This document shows positions 8,336-17,941 of a stretch of 64,000 nucleotides of DNA, piece after piece. The first letter of the stretch is position 1; each line of letters opens with the position of its first letter. This DNA comes from Agrococcus baldri. GTDB lineage: Bacteria; Actinomycetota; Actinomycetes; Actinomycetales; Microbacteriaceae. The position numbers and the translations under genes were made by a program. A model generated the notes under the pieces. It saw only the letters and a program-made list of their open reading frames with translations, did no database searches and had not been told where the DNA came from. The stretch lies in assembly GCA_900114805.1 (NCBI GenBank), contig FOZN01000002.1, positions 124,001 through 188,000 on the forward strand, written 5' to 3'.

Positions 8336-11300
8336 GTGGTCGAACTTCTCATGCTGGGCCCGATCGGCGTGCGCACCGAGCACGGCGTCTCCCTGATCCG
8401 CAGCGCCAAGCAGCGACTGATCGTCGCGCATCTGGCGCTGGCTCGCGGCAAGGCGGTCAGCGAGCACGTGCTCGTCAGGGACCTGTGGCTGGATCCGCCC
8501 GCCGACCCGCTGCACGCGCTCCAGGCGCACGTGTCCCGCCTGCGCCAGACGAGCTCCCTGCCGATCGAGCACGGTGCGGCCGGGTACCAGCTCGCTGCAG
8601 AGCACACCGCGGTGGATGCCTCTCGCTTCGAGGACCTGCTGCGCGATGCCCAACAGGATCCCGATGCGAGCTCGACGCTCCGGACGCTGCGGGAGGCGCT
8701 CGCCGTGTGGCGAGGCCCGGCGCTGGAGAACGTGCCGGACTCCTCGGGGCTCGACCACCATCGTGCACGGCTGGAGCTGCTCTACGACCAGGCCGCCACA
8801 CAGCTCGTCGAGGCCTACCTCGAGGCGGACCAGCCAGAGGCGGCCCTGCCGCTGCTGCGCGAGGCCATCGAGCTGAATCCGCTCGACGAGCGCCGCTGGG
8901 GTCAGCTCATGGTCGCGCTGCACCACGCCGGCCGGCGCGGTGAAGCGCTCGACGCGTTCTCGCAGGCGCGCACGATGCTGGTCGATGAGCTCGGACTGGA
9001 TCCGGGTGCACGCCTGCAGCAGATCCACCGCGACATCCTCAACGGGACGAGCTCGGACGAGGCGCCGGCCGCGGGCTCCGGGGAGCAGGAGCTCTTCGGC
9101 CGGGCCGCCGAGTGGGATGTGCTGACGCGGCTGCAGCACGCAGCCGGCTCGCGCCAGCGGGTCGCAGTGCTCAGCGGCGAGCCCGGCATCGGCAAGACCC
9201 ATCTGGCGACGCGGTTCCTCGCATCCCTGGGCGAGACCCCGGTGCATTCCAGCCGCTGCCACGCCACGCACAGCGTGCCCTATGGCGCGCTGGCGCAGCT
9301 GATCAGGAGCGACTGCGCGCAGCTGGGGCCGCAGGAGCTGGCCGCACGCCTCGGCCCCTCGGCGGCAGCGCTGCGGGGTTCGTGGCACAGCTCCCCGGCA
9401 TCTCACCGGCCCCGGCAGCGCCCGAGCCGCAGGCCGAGCATCATCGTGTCAGGCTCGCACTCAGCCACTGGTTGCGGAACGCGAGCGCAGCCGGGCCGAT
9501 CTGCCTGTCCGTCGACGACCTGCAGTGGGCAGACGCCGACTCGCTGCGGCTGCTCGAGGAGCTGTGGTCCATGCCGGAGGACTCCCCCGTGCTCTGGATC
9601 GTCACGCTGCGCGACCGGGAGCACCTGCCCGGCACGCCGCACGCGGAGCTCATCGAGCGCGCCATCCAGCCGTCGGGCTCGATCGTGCAGCTGGCGCTGC
9701 ACGGCCTCTCGCCGGTGGCGGTCGAGCAGCTCATGCGCGCAGAGATGGGTGACGAGCGCGCCGGCGCGCTCGGCGCGCCGACGATCGACGAGGTGGTCTC
9801 CGCCACCGCCGGCAACCCGCTCTACGTGCTCACCACCGCCCGCCACCTCGTGGACCGGGGAGCGGGACCCGTGGGCGGCACCGGCCTGACGGTGCCGCCC
9901 AGCCTGGCGAGCATCGTCGCGGGACATCTGGCACGCCTGAGCGAGGCCGATCGCGAGCTGCTGGAGATGGCGGCGATCCTGGGTGAGGAGTTCGACCCGA
10001 TCCTGGTCGGGGTGGCGAGCGGCATCCGCGATCCGCGCACCCTGGACAGCTTCCTGTCGACGGCCGAGCACTTCCGGCTGCTGGCACCGCACACCACCGG
10101 CGGGCTGCGCTACAGCTTCCGGCACGCACTCGTGCAGGCTGCCGTGCTGCACCGCATCGTTCCCTCCCGGCTCGCGCAGCTGCACCTGCAGGCCGCGCGC
10201 GCCGCTGAAGCCCACCCGCACGTGCCCGACCGGCTGCACATGCTGGCCCATCACTACGCGCGTGCCGTGCATCTGATCGGCGCCGACGAGGCCATCCCGC
10301 ACCTGCTGGCGGCTGCCGCGGCCTCGCTGCAGCAGCGCGCGCCCGCTGTCGCGCTGGAGCTCTACCGCGCGGCGCAGGCGCTGCTGACACCGGAGTCGCC
10401 GGTGGAGCAGCGCTGTGAGGTGCACCTCGGGCTAGGAGAAGCGGGCTACCGCACCGGCGCCGACTACCGCGCCGAGCTGCTGACCGCCGCTCGGCTCGCG
10501 TACGGGGCGGCGGATCTCGACCGGCTCGTGCGCGCCGCCGTCGCGAACAATCGCGGCTGGTACTCCAGCACCGCCGAGGTCGACCGCGACCGCGTGGCGG
10601 TGATCGACGCCGCGCTGGCGATGCTGCCGAGTGCCGGCGAGCAGGGCTATCGGACCGAGCGTGCGCAACTGCTCTCGCTGTGGGCGCTGGAGAACGTGCG
10701 CGACGCCGCGCGCCGGGAAGAAGTGCTGCATCGCAGCGCTGAGTCGCTGCGCATCGCCGAGACGCTGGACGATCCGGATGTGCTCGGCGAGATCATGAAC
10801 CAGCGGTACACGGTGCTCTACGCGACGTGGATGGATCCGGCGGGAACCTACGACTTCGCCCGCAGCATCGACGCGTTCGCGAGCTCGAGCCTCAACCCCG
10901 ACCTGCAACTGCGATCGGCCGTCGCCGTCGCGCAGTCGGCGATGACGATGGGCGACATCGCGGCCGCCGACCGGGCGCTCGAGCGTGCGCACCGGCTCGC
11001 CACCGAGCTGAACTACCCGGCGCGGCTGTGGCTGCTCGGCACCTGGCTCGCCACCCGCACGGGGATGCGCGGCGACCTGGCCGCGGCGCATGCGCAGGCG
11101 AACGAACACTTCGAGCTGGGGATGGCGCTCGAGCAGCCCGATGCCTTCACCTGGTACCTCGGTCAACAGTTCGCGTTCCAGCACGCGAGCGGGCAGCTGG
11201 CGGCACTCGCAGAGGCGGTGGAGGAGCACGCGGCGCCGCTCGCCAAGCAGATCCCCGCATGGCGGGCCGCGTACGCCCTCGCGCTGACCAGCGTCGAGCG

Positions 11301-11658
11301 GTGGAGCGAGGCGCGAGCCATCATCGACGACTTTCGAGCAGGAGAGTTCGCCAGCCTGCCGCTCGACGTGCTCTACCTGCACGGCCTGAGCTTCCTGGCC
11401 GATGCTGCCGTCCACCTGCGCCACATCGACGCGGCGCAGGAGCTCTACGAGCTGCTGCTGCCGTATGAGGGGATGCTTGCCAACAACGCGACCATCGACG
11501 CGGGACCGGTCGACTTGCGGCTGGGCACGCTCGCAGCGCTGCGAGGGGATGCCGCAGCCGCCCGGGGGCACCTTCGCGCGGCGGCAGCCTTCTGCCGGGA
11601 CAACGACGTGCCGCTGTGGTTGGAGCAGGTCACGACGGCGCAGGCCCGGCTGCAGTGA
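8336..11658 (+). pseudogene. Large SARP/BTAD-AAA-TPR transcriptional regulator, split by a frameshift
   Basis: Read as one gene this encodes about 1,107 residues of the AfsR/SARP class. Residues 1-95 form an OmpR-like winged helix and about 95-240 a BTAD helical domain. A P-loop follows (Walker A GEPGIGKTHLA near residue 281; Walker B ICLSVDDLQWAD near 391), and the C-terminal 600 residues are TPR-like helices. The coding frame changes near 9375-9385: the first frame degenerates after AAALRG, while the next frame resumes with FVAQLPGISPAP. One missing G in the GGGG run there explains it, so this is either a sequencing error or an inactivating mutation. Start is GTG at 8336 with a distant GGGAGG; ATG at 8351 is possible. 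It probably activates a pathway or transport locus elsewhere. Confidence 0.75.
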
Positions 11659-11697
11659 GACTGGAGCGCGCCCGGGCGCCGCGACTGCCCGCATCCG

Positions 11698-12171
11698 TCA
11701 TCGCTGCAGGATCACGTTGTAGGCCACCGTGTCCTCCATCGCCATGATCCCCACGCTGTAGGTGCCGTTCGCGAACTGTCCCTGCAGCATGCCGGTCTCG
11801 CTCCACATGTCCTCCGAGTAGCCGGCGTCGAGCAGCATCTGCCGAGCCTCCTGCATCGCGGCAGGCACGTCATCGGGGGTCATCCCCAGCGCCCACATCC
11901 TGATGCTGTCGGTCTCCTGCGCTGTGGCGACGCTGATCGGCGCGTCGATCAGGGGAACCTCTGCAGGGAAGTCGGCCGGCAGCTCGCCGCCGACCTCGAG
12001 ATCGACGCCGCTGCCCTCGGCGATGCTCTCGATCACCTCCTGCGCCTGGTTCTCCGCGGCGTCTTCGACGAGCTGCTCGACCGGGTTGCCGAAGCAACCG
12101 GTCAGGGCGGCGACCGCGGCGAGCGCGACGATGGCGCCGACGCCCTTGATCGAGATTCGAGTGCGATGCAT
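11698..12171 (-). CDS. Putative lipoprotein
   Basis: A 157-residue product with a basic N-terminus, hydrophobic segment and lipobox AALTGC. The mature part begins with an acidic helix (EQLVEDAAENQAQEVIESIA) and then a small domain that has a PADFPAEVPL segment and a GQFANGTYSVGI strand pattern. I do not recognise the family. The ATG at 12171 is preceded by AAGGAACC. It converges on the large regulator gene with 39 bases between. Confidence 0.7.
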   Translation of the reverse strand: MHRTRISIKGVGAIVALAAVAALTGCFGNPVEQLVEDAAENQAQEVIESIAEGSGVDLEVGGELPADFPAEVPLIDAPISVATAQETDSIRMWALGMTPDDVPAAMQEARQMLLDAGYSEDMWSETGMLQGQFANGTYSVGIMAMEDTVAYNVILQR

Positions 12172-12291
12172 GCGAGGTTCCTTCTGTCGGGCGGCGTCGG
12201 CTGGGTGCGCACCCCGTGGAGGCGGTGCACCGCCAGACAAGCACTCGGTCCTCACAGGCCACTCACACGGCCCGCGCACGCACGCGGCGGG

Positions 12292-13275
12292 CTACATGCT
12301 GGTGGACTTCTTGCCCTTCTTGGCCTTCTTGCGCTTCTTGCCCTTCTTGCCCTTCTTGGCCTTCTTCGACTGCTTGTCCTGCTTGCTCTCAGGCTGCTGC
12401 TCGTCGGCCTCGTCGACCTCCGGCTCGGGCTCGGGCACGTCACCGGTGGCGAGCAGCCGCTCGCGCTCGGCAGCCACATCGAAGTCGGCGGCGGGCCACT
12501 GCGGGTCGATCCCCTGCAGCGCCTCGACGAGCAGCTCGTGCACCGCGAGCCGCGCGAACCACTTGCGGTCGGCCGGCACGACGTACCAGGGGGCGGATGC
12601 GCGGGCCGTGCGGTTGATGGCGACCTGGTAGGCCTCCATGTAGTCATCCCAGTGGTCGCGCTCGTCGACATCGCCCGGGTTGTACTTCCAGTGCTTGTCG
12701 GCGCGGTCGAGCCGCTCGAGCAGCCGGGCGCCCTGCTCCGCGCGCGAGATGTGCAGCATGACCTTGATCAGATGGATGCCGCGGTCGGCGATCTGCTGCT
12801 CGAACTCGACGATCCTGCCGTAGCGCTCCTGGATCTCATCGGCGGGCGTCAGCGCGCGCACCCGGTGGATGAGCACGTCCTCGTAGTGCGAGCGGTCGAA
12901 GACGCCGATCATCCCGGGCGTCGGCAGCGCCTTCTCGATGCGCCAGAGGAAGTCGTGGCGCTTCTCCGCCGCGGTCGGCGCCTTGAAGGCCTTGATGGCG
13001 ACCCCCTGCGGGTCGACCTGCCCGACCACGTGCCGCATGATGCCGCCCTTGCCTGCGGTGTCCATGCCCTGCACCATCAGCAGCACTGCGCGTTCATCGC
13101 CTGCTCGGCTTGCGGCGAAGAGCCGCTCCTGCAGGTCGGCGAGCGGCTTCGCGCCCGCGGCGAGCACGCGCTCACCGGCCTGCTTGTCGCCGTCGAACCC
13201 CGGCGTCGAATGCGGGTCGATGTCGGCGAGGCGCACGGAGCGGGCGATGCGCAGGGCGTCGGTGATCGCGGTCAT
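12292..13275 (-). CDS. ppk2: Polyphosphate kinase 2 family (polyphosphate:NDP/NMP phosphotransferase)
   Basis: PPK2 proteins move phosphate between polyphosphate and nucleotides. The catalytic core shows Walker A-like MVQGMDTAGKGG, the FDRSHYEDVL segment with the conserved Asp-Arg, and HWKYNPGDVDERDHWDDY. Residues 1-265 match the family length. A tail of about 55 residues follows: first acidic and proline-rich (EPEPEVDEADEQQ), then almost only Lys, Gly and Ala in a KKAKKGKKGKK-type repeat, ending STSM. TAGTCT ends six bases before the ATG. Class (nucleotide preference) is not determined. Confidence 0.92.
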   Translation of the reverse strand: MTAITDALRIARSVRLADIDPHSTPGFDGDKQAGERVLAAGAKPLADLQERLFAASRAGDERAVLLMVQGMDTAGKGGIMRHVVGQVDPQGVAIKAFKAPTAAEKRHDFLWRIEKALPTPGMIGVFDRSHYEDVLIHRVRALTPADEIQERYGRIVEFEQQIADRGIHLIKVMLHISRAEQGARLLERLDRADKHWKYNPGDVDERDHWDDYMEAYQVAINRTARASAPWYVVPADRKWFARLAVHELLVEALQGIDPQWPAADFDVAAERERLLATGDVPEPEPEVDEADEQQPESKQDKQSKKAKKGKKGKKRKKAKKGKKSTSM

Positions 13276-13306
13276 GGGCAGAGACTAGCTGCCACGGCTC
13301 CACGCT

Positions 13307-13354
13307 CGACAGGTGCTGGGCGCGACAGGTGCTGCGCGCGTCAGGTGCTGCGCG
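13307..13354. repeat. Three tandem 16-bp copies covering the 3' end of the AI-2E-type gene
   Basis: The unit CGACAGGTGCTGCGCG occurs at 13307-13322 (one base different), 13323-13338 and 13339-13354 (one base different). The third copy contains the stop codon of the AI-2E family gene at 13341-13343; the other two extend past it on the same side. This looks like slippage duplication of the last codons. Confidence 0.85.
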
Positions 13355-14513
13355 CGCCTCGGCCCTGCACGCCCTGCCCGATCGCCGTGCCGAGGCGACC
13401 GCTGCCCGGGTCGTCGATCCGGCTCGCGATCAGCTTGCTCACCCAGGCGAGCCTCGGATCCGGGTCGACCAGCAGCGTCTTCACCGCCAGCGTCGCCGGC
13501 AGCGCCAGCAGCGCGCCGACCGGGCCGAGCGCGTACGCCCACACGAGCAGCGACAGGAACGAGGTCGCGGGGGTGACACCCACCGCATCCCCCGCCACCT
13601 TGGGCTGGATGAGCGACTGCATGACGAAGTTGATGACGCTGAACAGGATGGCCGTCAGCAGCGCGTTGATGGGACCGTTGGCCAGCAGCGCCATGAGCGT
13701 CGGCGGGATCACCCCCAGCACGAAGCCGACGTTGGGGATGTAGTTGGTCACGAACGCGAACACCGCCCACACCAGCGCCAGCGGCACGCCGAGCGCCGAC
13801 AGCGCGACCAGGTCGAGCGCCGAGACGATGAGGCCGAAGACCGTCGCCACCACCCAGTAGCGCTGCACACCGGCCGCGAAGCGGTCGACGCCCCGCACGA
13901 TGCCGGGATTCGTGGTGGCGATGCGCTTGATGCGCTCCGGCAGCCCCATGGAGTCCCAGGCGAGGAAGAAGATCACCACGAACAGCGTCGCCAGGAACGC
14001 CAGCACGCTGCCGGCGTCGGAGGCGAGCGCGGCGACCGCGCTGGCGATGGCGCCCGGGCTGAACGCGCTCTGCAGCTGTTCGAGTGCCTCGTCTTGGGAG
14101 ATCCCGAGCGATTCGAGCCAGCCCATCATGTCGCGGTACATGCTGTTGAACTCGGTCGAATAGCCGGGCAGCTCGCTCACGAGCGACTGCACCGACCAGT
14201 AGATCGACCAGAACAGCGCGATCAGGAACGCGTAGACCGTCAGCACCGAGGCGAGCGCGGCGACCGCTTTCGGTGCGCCGATGCGCAGCAGCCACTGCTG
14301 CAGCGGCATGACCGCGATCACCAGGTTGACGCCGAGGAAGATCGGAGCGACGAAGATGGCGACTTGGTTGAGGAGGATGAGCACGCCGATCGCCGCGATG
14401 ATCGACAGCAGCACGATGAGGGTGCGCGGCAGCATCCAGCGCTGCTCTGCCTGCTCCGAGATCTGCGGCACGGGCGGCAGCGCCGCCTTCCGCCGCTGCC
14501 ACGGCCAGCGCAT
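13341..14513 (-). CDS. AI-2E family transporter (PerM/UPF0118)
   Basis: A 390-residue polytopic membrane protein with about eight hydrophobic segments. The family signature is visible in the C-terminal half (SALGVPLALVWAVFAFVTNYIPNVG in part, then PKVAGDAVGVTPATSFLSLL). Members export autoinducer-2 or act as sodium-coupled antiporters; the substrate here is unknown. It starts one base inside the SDR stop codon (TGATG), so the two are coupled. The C-terminus lies in a tandem repeat. Confidence 0.88.
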   Translation of the reverse strand: MRWPWQRRKAALPPVPQISEQAEQRWMLPRTLIVLLSIIAAIGVLILLNQVAIFVAPIFLGVNLVIAVMPLQQWLLRIGAPKAVAALASVLTVYAFLIALFWSIYWSVQSLVSELPGYSTEFNSMYRDMMGWLESLGISQDEALEQLQSAFSPGAIASAVAALASDAGSVLAFLATLFVVIFFLAWDSMGLPERIKRIATTNPGIVRGVDRFAAGVQRYWVVATVFGLIVSALDLVALSALGVPLALVWAVFAFVTNYIPNVGFVLGVIPPTLMALLANGPINALLTAILFSVINFVMQSLIQPKVAGDAVGVTPATSFLSLLVWAYALGPVGALLALPATLAVKTLLVDPDPRLAWVSKLIASRIDDPGSGRLGTAIGQGVQGRGARST

Positions 14514-15415
14514 CAGCGGGCGCTCCCATCCTCGACGGGCGCGGCGGCGGGTGCCGGCTGCCGCCCCGTGAAGCCGTCCATGCCCTCGTTGACGCCCAGC
14601 GCATCCGCCAGCCGGTCGGCCAGCGCGGACGGCAGCACCTTGATCGCCGGCACCAGGCGCACCGGCGGCGGCAGCGCCAGCAGCGACCGACGGGACTCGA
14701 TGGCGCCGAGGATCTGGGTGGCGACGCGCGCCTGCGAGAGGATCGGCAGCAGCGCAGGCACCTTCGTGGTGACGCCGTCGAACATGCCCGTGTCGATGTA
14801 GAACGGCGCGACGGTGAGTGCCGTGATGGGCGAGCCCTGCTTGCGCAGCTCGGCCCGCAGCGACTCCATGAAGCCGACCGCGGCGAACTTGCTGGCCGCG
14901 TAGTCGGTCTGGCCGGCGACGCCGATGAAGCCCGCAGCGCTCGCGACCGTGACGATGCGGCCGCGTCCGGCGTCGCGCATCGCGGGCAGCAGGGCGCGCG
15001 TGACGAGGATCGGCGCGATCGCGTTGACGCGCATGGTCAGGTCGATCTGGGCGGGGCTCAGCTCGGTGAGCGGGCGGCCCGAGACGACGCCGGCGTTGTT
15101 GATCAGCACGTCGACCGGGCCCAGCATGAGGGTCTCGGCGGCGGCGAGCTCGATCGCGTCGGCGTCCGCGAGGTCGACCTGCACCACCGTGCCCCGCCCG
15201 CCCTGCTCGGCGACCTCCTGGCTGACCGACCGCGCCGCGGCTGCGTCGCGATCCCAGATGACGACGTGCGCGCCCTTCCGCGCGGCTCCCAGGGCGACGA
15301 GCCGACCGATGCCGCTGCCGCCGCCGGTGATCACGATCGTCGTGCCGGAGCCGATGCGGGTCGCGGCCGTGCCGCGCCTGCCGCCGGCACCCGCGCGCTC
15401 AGAGCTGCTGCGCAT
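14513..15415 (-). CDS. SDR family NAD(P)-dependent oxidoreductase
   Basis: A Rossmann-fold short-chain dehydrogenase. The cofactor motif TGGGSGIGR, the NNAGV motif, the catalytic Ser (VASAAG) and YAASK are all present. The C-terminal RRSLLALPPPVRLVPAIKVLPSALADRLADALG segment (quoted in part as a region) resembles the membrane-associated RDH/DHRS-like subgroup that acts on lipids or retinoids. The start is ATG at 15415, giving 300 residues and a 17-base overlap with the end of menD. The substrate is unknown. Confidence 0.87.
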   Translation of the reverse strand: MRSSSERAGAGGRRGTAATRIGSGTTIVITGGGSGIGRLVALGAARKGAHVVIWDRDAAAARSVSQEVAEQGGRGTVVQVDLADADAIELAAAETLMLGPVDVLINNAGVVSGRPLTELSPAQIDLTMRVNAIAPILVTRALLPAMRDAGRGRIVTVASAAGFIGVAGQTDYAASKFAAVGFMESLRAELRKQGSPITALTVAPFYIDTGMFDGVTTKVPALLPILSQARVATQILGAIESRRSLLALPPPVRLVPAIKVLPSALADRLADALGVNEGMDGFTGRQPAPAAAPVEDGSAR

Positions 15416-17099
15416 CCGCCTCCCCTTCCAGTACAGCCTCGATGATGCCCGGTCGCGCCTGCGAGAGCGCTCGGCGGAGGCCGGCGCGATCGCGCACGCG
15501 CTCGTAGGGCCAGCCATACGCCGCCGCCAGATGCTCGAGGTCGACCTCGTGCGGGGTGCGCAGCACGCGGGAGAAGTCGTCGGGCGCAGCGCTGCCGGCC
15601 ACCTCGAGCAGGTCGAAGAGGCTGCCGCCGCGGTCGTTGCCGACGATGATCTGCAGCGGCGGGCGCTCCTCCCCCGGGGGCACGTGCAGGCCGCCGGCGT
15701 CGTGCAGCAGGGCGAGGTCGCCGATCAGCAGCCGGGTGAGGCCGGGCTCACCCGTGCGCCGGTGCACGATGGCGATGCCGGATGCGGTGCTGACGGTGCC
15801 GTCGATGCCCGCGAGACCGCGGTTGGCTCGGGCCGTCACCGCCTTGGGGCCCGCGAAGGCGTCGAGCTCGCGGATCAGGCGGCTGGCCGCCACCACCAGG
15901 CGATCGTGCGGCCAGGTGCGATCCCACACCTGGGTGACGAGCTCGCGGCGGGTGATCGCCGCGCGCCCCTCGGCAAGCTCTGCCTTCGCGTAGGCGGAGC
16001 GCGAGAGCTGCGAATCCGGTGCCTTCTCGGCGTCGTGCTCGGCGGCGAGGGCGCGGCCGGCGGCGACCCACCGCTCGATCCACGCGCGACCGATGTCGTC
16101 GGCGTCTCGCTCGGCCGGCTCGACCTCGATGCGGCCGGTCAGCACGGTCGTGGCGCCGGTGCCCCGCACGTTGTCCTGCCCGGCGCGGCCGATCACGACC
16201 ACCTCGACGTCCGGCCGGCGGATGAGCCCGGTCACGGCGCGCGAGAGCGTCGGGTGGCCGAGCACGACGACCCGCCGCACCGCCTCCCCCAGCTGCGCGA
16301 TGACGTCGCGCCCGTGCGGCACGAGCACGCGGCCGAAGCGGGCGCCGCTGGTGGGCTCGGCGATGAGCGGCGCGCCGATCGCCTCGGCGAGATCGACCGC
16401 TGCGGGGCCGGCGTCGGCTCCGGCGATCACGACGGTGGCGGGTGCGGGCCGCAGCGTCGCGGTCGGCATCGGCGGGCGGCCGACGGGATCGACCGGTCGT
16501 GCCTGGGCTGGCTCGCCGCCCGAGAGCGGCTCGCGGAAGGCGATGTTGAGCTGCACCGGGCCCGGCTCGGTGTGGGCCTCGTCGCGCCAGCCGAGGGCCG
16601 CGCGCACGGCAGCCACCGCGTCGCCCTCGGGATCGTGCAGCGCATCCGCCCCCACGTCGCGCACGATGCGCGCCGCATCGCCGAAGATGCCCGGCTGGCG
16701 CGCGGTCTGGTTGGCGCGGACGCCCTGCAGCTCTGCCGGACGGTCGGCGGTGATGGCGATCAGCGGCACGTCGCTGTGGTGCGCCTCGAGCATCGCCGGG
16801 TGCAGGTTCGCGAGCGCCGTGCCGCTCGTGACGACGATGGCCGCCGGGGCGCCGCTCTCGCGGGCGAGGCCGAGCGCGAGGAAGGCGGCGCTGCGCTCGT
16901 CGATGCGCACGTGCAGCGCGAGGGTGCCCTCGCGGGCACTCCTGGCGGCGGCCAGCGCGATGGCCTGGGAGCGCGAGCCGGGGCAGACGATCAGGTCGGC
17001 GACGCCCGCGGCGGCGAGCGAGGCGACCAGGCGGTCGGCGTAGGCGGCAGCCGGCAGGGCCGGCCGTGCCGCCTCAGGCACGGGCGGAGTCGCCGCCAT
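15399..17099 (-). CDS. menD: SEPHCHC synthase (2-succinyl-5-enolpyruvyl-6-hydroxy-3-cyclohexene-1-carboxylate synthase)
   Basis: This thiamine-diphosphate enzyme joins 2-oxoglutarate and isochorismate in menaquinone synthesis. Visible motifs are VCPGSRSQ and RIDERSAAFLALG at the N-terminus, and the ThDP/Mg site GDLALLHD with NDRGGSLF at the C-terminus. Length is 566 residues, normal for the family. The ATG at 17099 is used because everything upstream in frame is low-complexity without similarity. The gene overlaps the end of the preceding small membrane protein gene by 26 bases and the SDR start by 17. Confidence 0.95.
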   Translation of the reverse strand: MAATPPVPEAARPALPAAAYADRLVASLAAAGVADLIVCPGSRSQAIALAAARSAREGTLALHVRIDERSAAFLALGLARESGAPAAIVVTSGTALANLHPAMLEAHHSDVPLIAITADRPAELQGVRANQTARQPGIFGDAARIVRDVGADALHDPEGDAVAAVRAALGWRDEAHTEPGPVQLNIAFREPLSGGEPAQARPVDPVGRPPMPTATLRPAPATVVIAGADAGPAAVDLAEAIGAPLIAEPTSGARFGRVLVPHGRDVIAQLGEAVRRVVVLGHPTLSRAVTGLIRRPDVEVVVIGRAGQDNVRGTGATTVLTGRIEVEPAERDADDIGRAWIERWVAAGRALAAEHDAEKAPDSQLSRSAYAKAELAEGRAAITRRELVTQVWDRTWPHDRLVVAASRLIRELDAFAGPKAVTARANRGLAGIDGTVSTASGIAIVHRRTGEPGLTRLLIGDLALLHDAGGLHVPPGEERPPLQIIVGNDRGGSLFDLLEVAGSAAPDDFSRVLRTPHEVDLEHLAAAYGWPYERVRDRAGLRRALSQARPGIIEAVLEGEADAQQL

Positions 17100-17580
17100 C
17101 GCCGGTCGCGCGGTGGCCCTCGCCGTCGACGTCGTCCTCGGCCGCTCCGGCGTCGGGCTTCGCGCCGCGCTTCGGCTTGGGCTTGGGCGCGGGCCGCTGC
17201 TCGGGCGCACGGGGCTCGGGGCTCGCCGCGGGCGGCGCCGGGCGCTCGGCCTCGGGCGCTGCGCCGAAGTCCTCGTCGTCGAGCGCGGCCAGCTGCGCCT
17301 CGAGGTCGGCGATGCGACGGTCGGTCTCCTCGTCGCTGACGGTGGTCGAGCGCGAGAACGAGGGGTCGTCGTCGGGCGCCATCGGCGGAGCAGAGGCACG
17401 CGGCCCCTTGCCCCACGCGAGCCACGCGGCCGCGCCGATCACCGGCAGCACCACGATCAGCACCACCCACAGCACGCGGTTGAGATGGCGGATGCGGCGG
17501 TCGTCCGTCACCGTCAGGTCAACGAGGGCGTACACCGTGACCACCAGGGCCAGGATTCCGCCGGTAATGATCCACCGCAT
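17074..17580 (-). CDS. PLDc_N domain membrane protein
   Basis: A 168-residue protein with two N-terminal hydrophobic segments and the PLDc_N pattern ending in VLPVIGAAAWLAWGKGP, as found at the front of cardiolipin synthases but here without a catalytic domain. The rest is an acidic then Ala/Pro/Lys-rich tail (PAPKPKPKRGAKPDAGAAED), probably disordered in the cytoplasm. I prefer the ATG at 17580, because TAGGCT ends six bases before it; GTG at 17586 would leave no spacing. Such genes often sit in actinobacterial men regions; function unknown. Confidence 0.75.
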   Translation of the reverse strand: MRWIITGGILALVVTVYALVDLTVTDDRRIRHLNRVLWVVLIVVLPVIGAAAWLAWGKGPRASAPPMAPDDDPSFSRSTTVSDEETDRRIADLEAQLAALDDEDFGAAPEAERPAPPAASPEPRAPEQRPAPKPKPKRGAKPDAGAAEDDVDGEGHRATGDGGDSARA

Positions 17581-17586
17581 GCCCAC

Positions 17587-17622
17587 AGCCTACGTCGGTT
17601 CGCTATGGGGCGCTCATAGACT
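17587..17622. promoter_or_regulatory. Divergent leaderless promoters of the PLDc_N and DUF4229 genes
   Basis: TAGGCT on the minus strand (17587-17592) is six bases from the ATG at 17580. TAGACT on the plus strand (17617-17622) is six bases from the ATG at 17629. Both fit TAnnnT -10 elements of leaderless mRNAs. Confidence 0.5.
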
Positions 17623-17628
17623 TGGTGC

Positions 17629-17934
17629 ATGGCCCCCTCGATGCGCTACCTGATCGTGCGCGCGCTCCTGTTCATCGTGCCGTTCGCTGTGCTGATGATC
17701 GCGAAGGTGCCGTGGTGGCTGTCGATGATCGTCGCGCTCGTGTTCGCGTTCGCCGCCTCGATCGTGTTCTTCTCGCAGCTGCGCGATGCCGCCGCGGCCG
17801 ACGTGCAGCGGATGCGCGAGGGGCGCAGGCGCGCGGGCGCCGGCCCCGACGACGCGGACGTCGAGGATGCCGCGCTGGGCGAACCCGAGGTGACCGACGG
17901 CACCGACGACCCGGACGCATCCGCCCGCCGCTGA
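17629..17934 (+). CDS. DUF4229 domain protein
   Basis: A 101-residue protein with two N-terminal membrane segments separated by a short loop (IAKVPWW) and a charged C-terminal tail rich in Arg, then Asp. This matches DUF4229, an actinobacterial family that is usually found next to menA, as it is here (convergent, seven bases apart). Function unknown; the constant neighbourhood suggests a link to quinone synthesis, which is inference. Confidence 0.85.
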   Translation: MAPSMRYLIVRALLFIVPFAVLMIAKVPWWLSMIVALVFAFAASIVFFSQLRDAAAADVQRMREGRRRAGAGPDDADVEDAALGEPEVTDGTDDPDASARR

Positions 17935-17941
17935 GCGGGCT

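Noticed and set aside
9368..9395. Programmed -1 ribosomal frameshift in the large regulator gene
   Set aside because: The local sequence CTGCGGGGTTCGTGG has no X-XXY-YYZ slippery heptamer in the right phase and no obvious downstream pseudoknot; a missing G explains it more simply.
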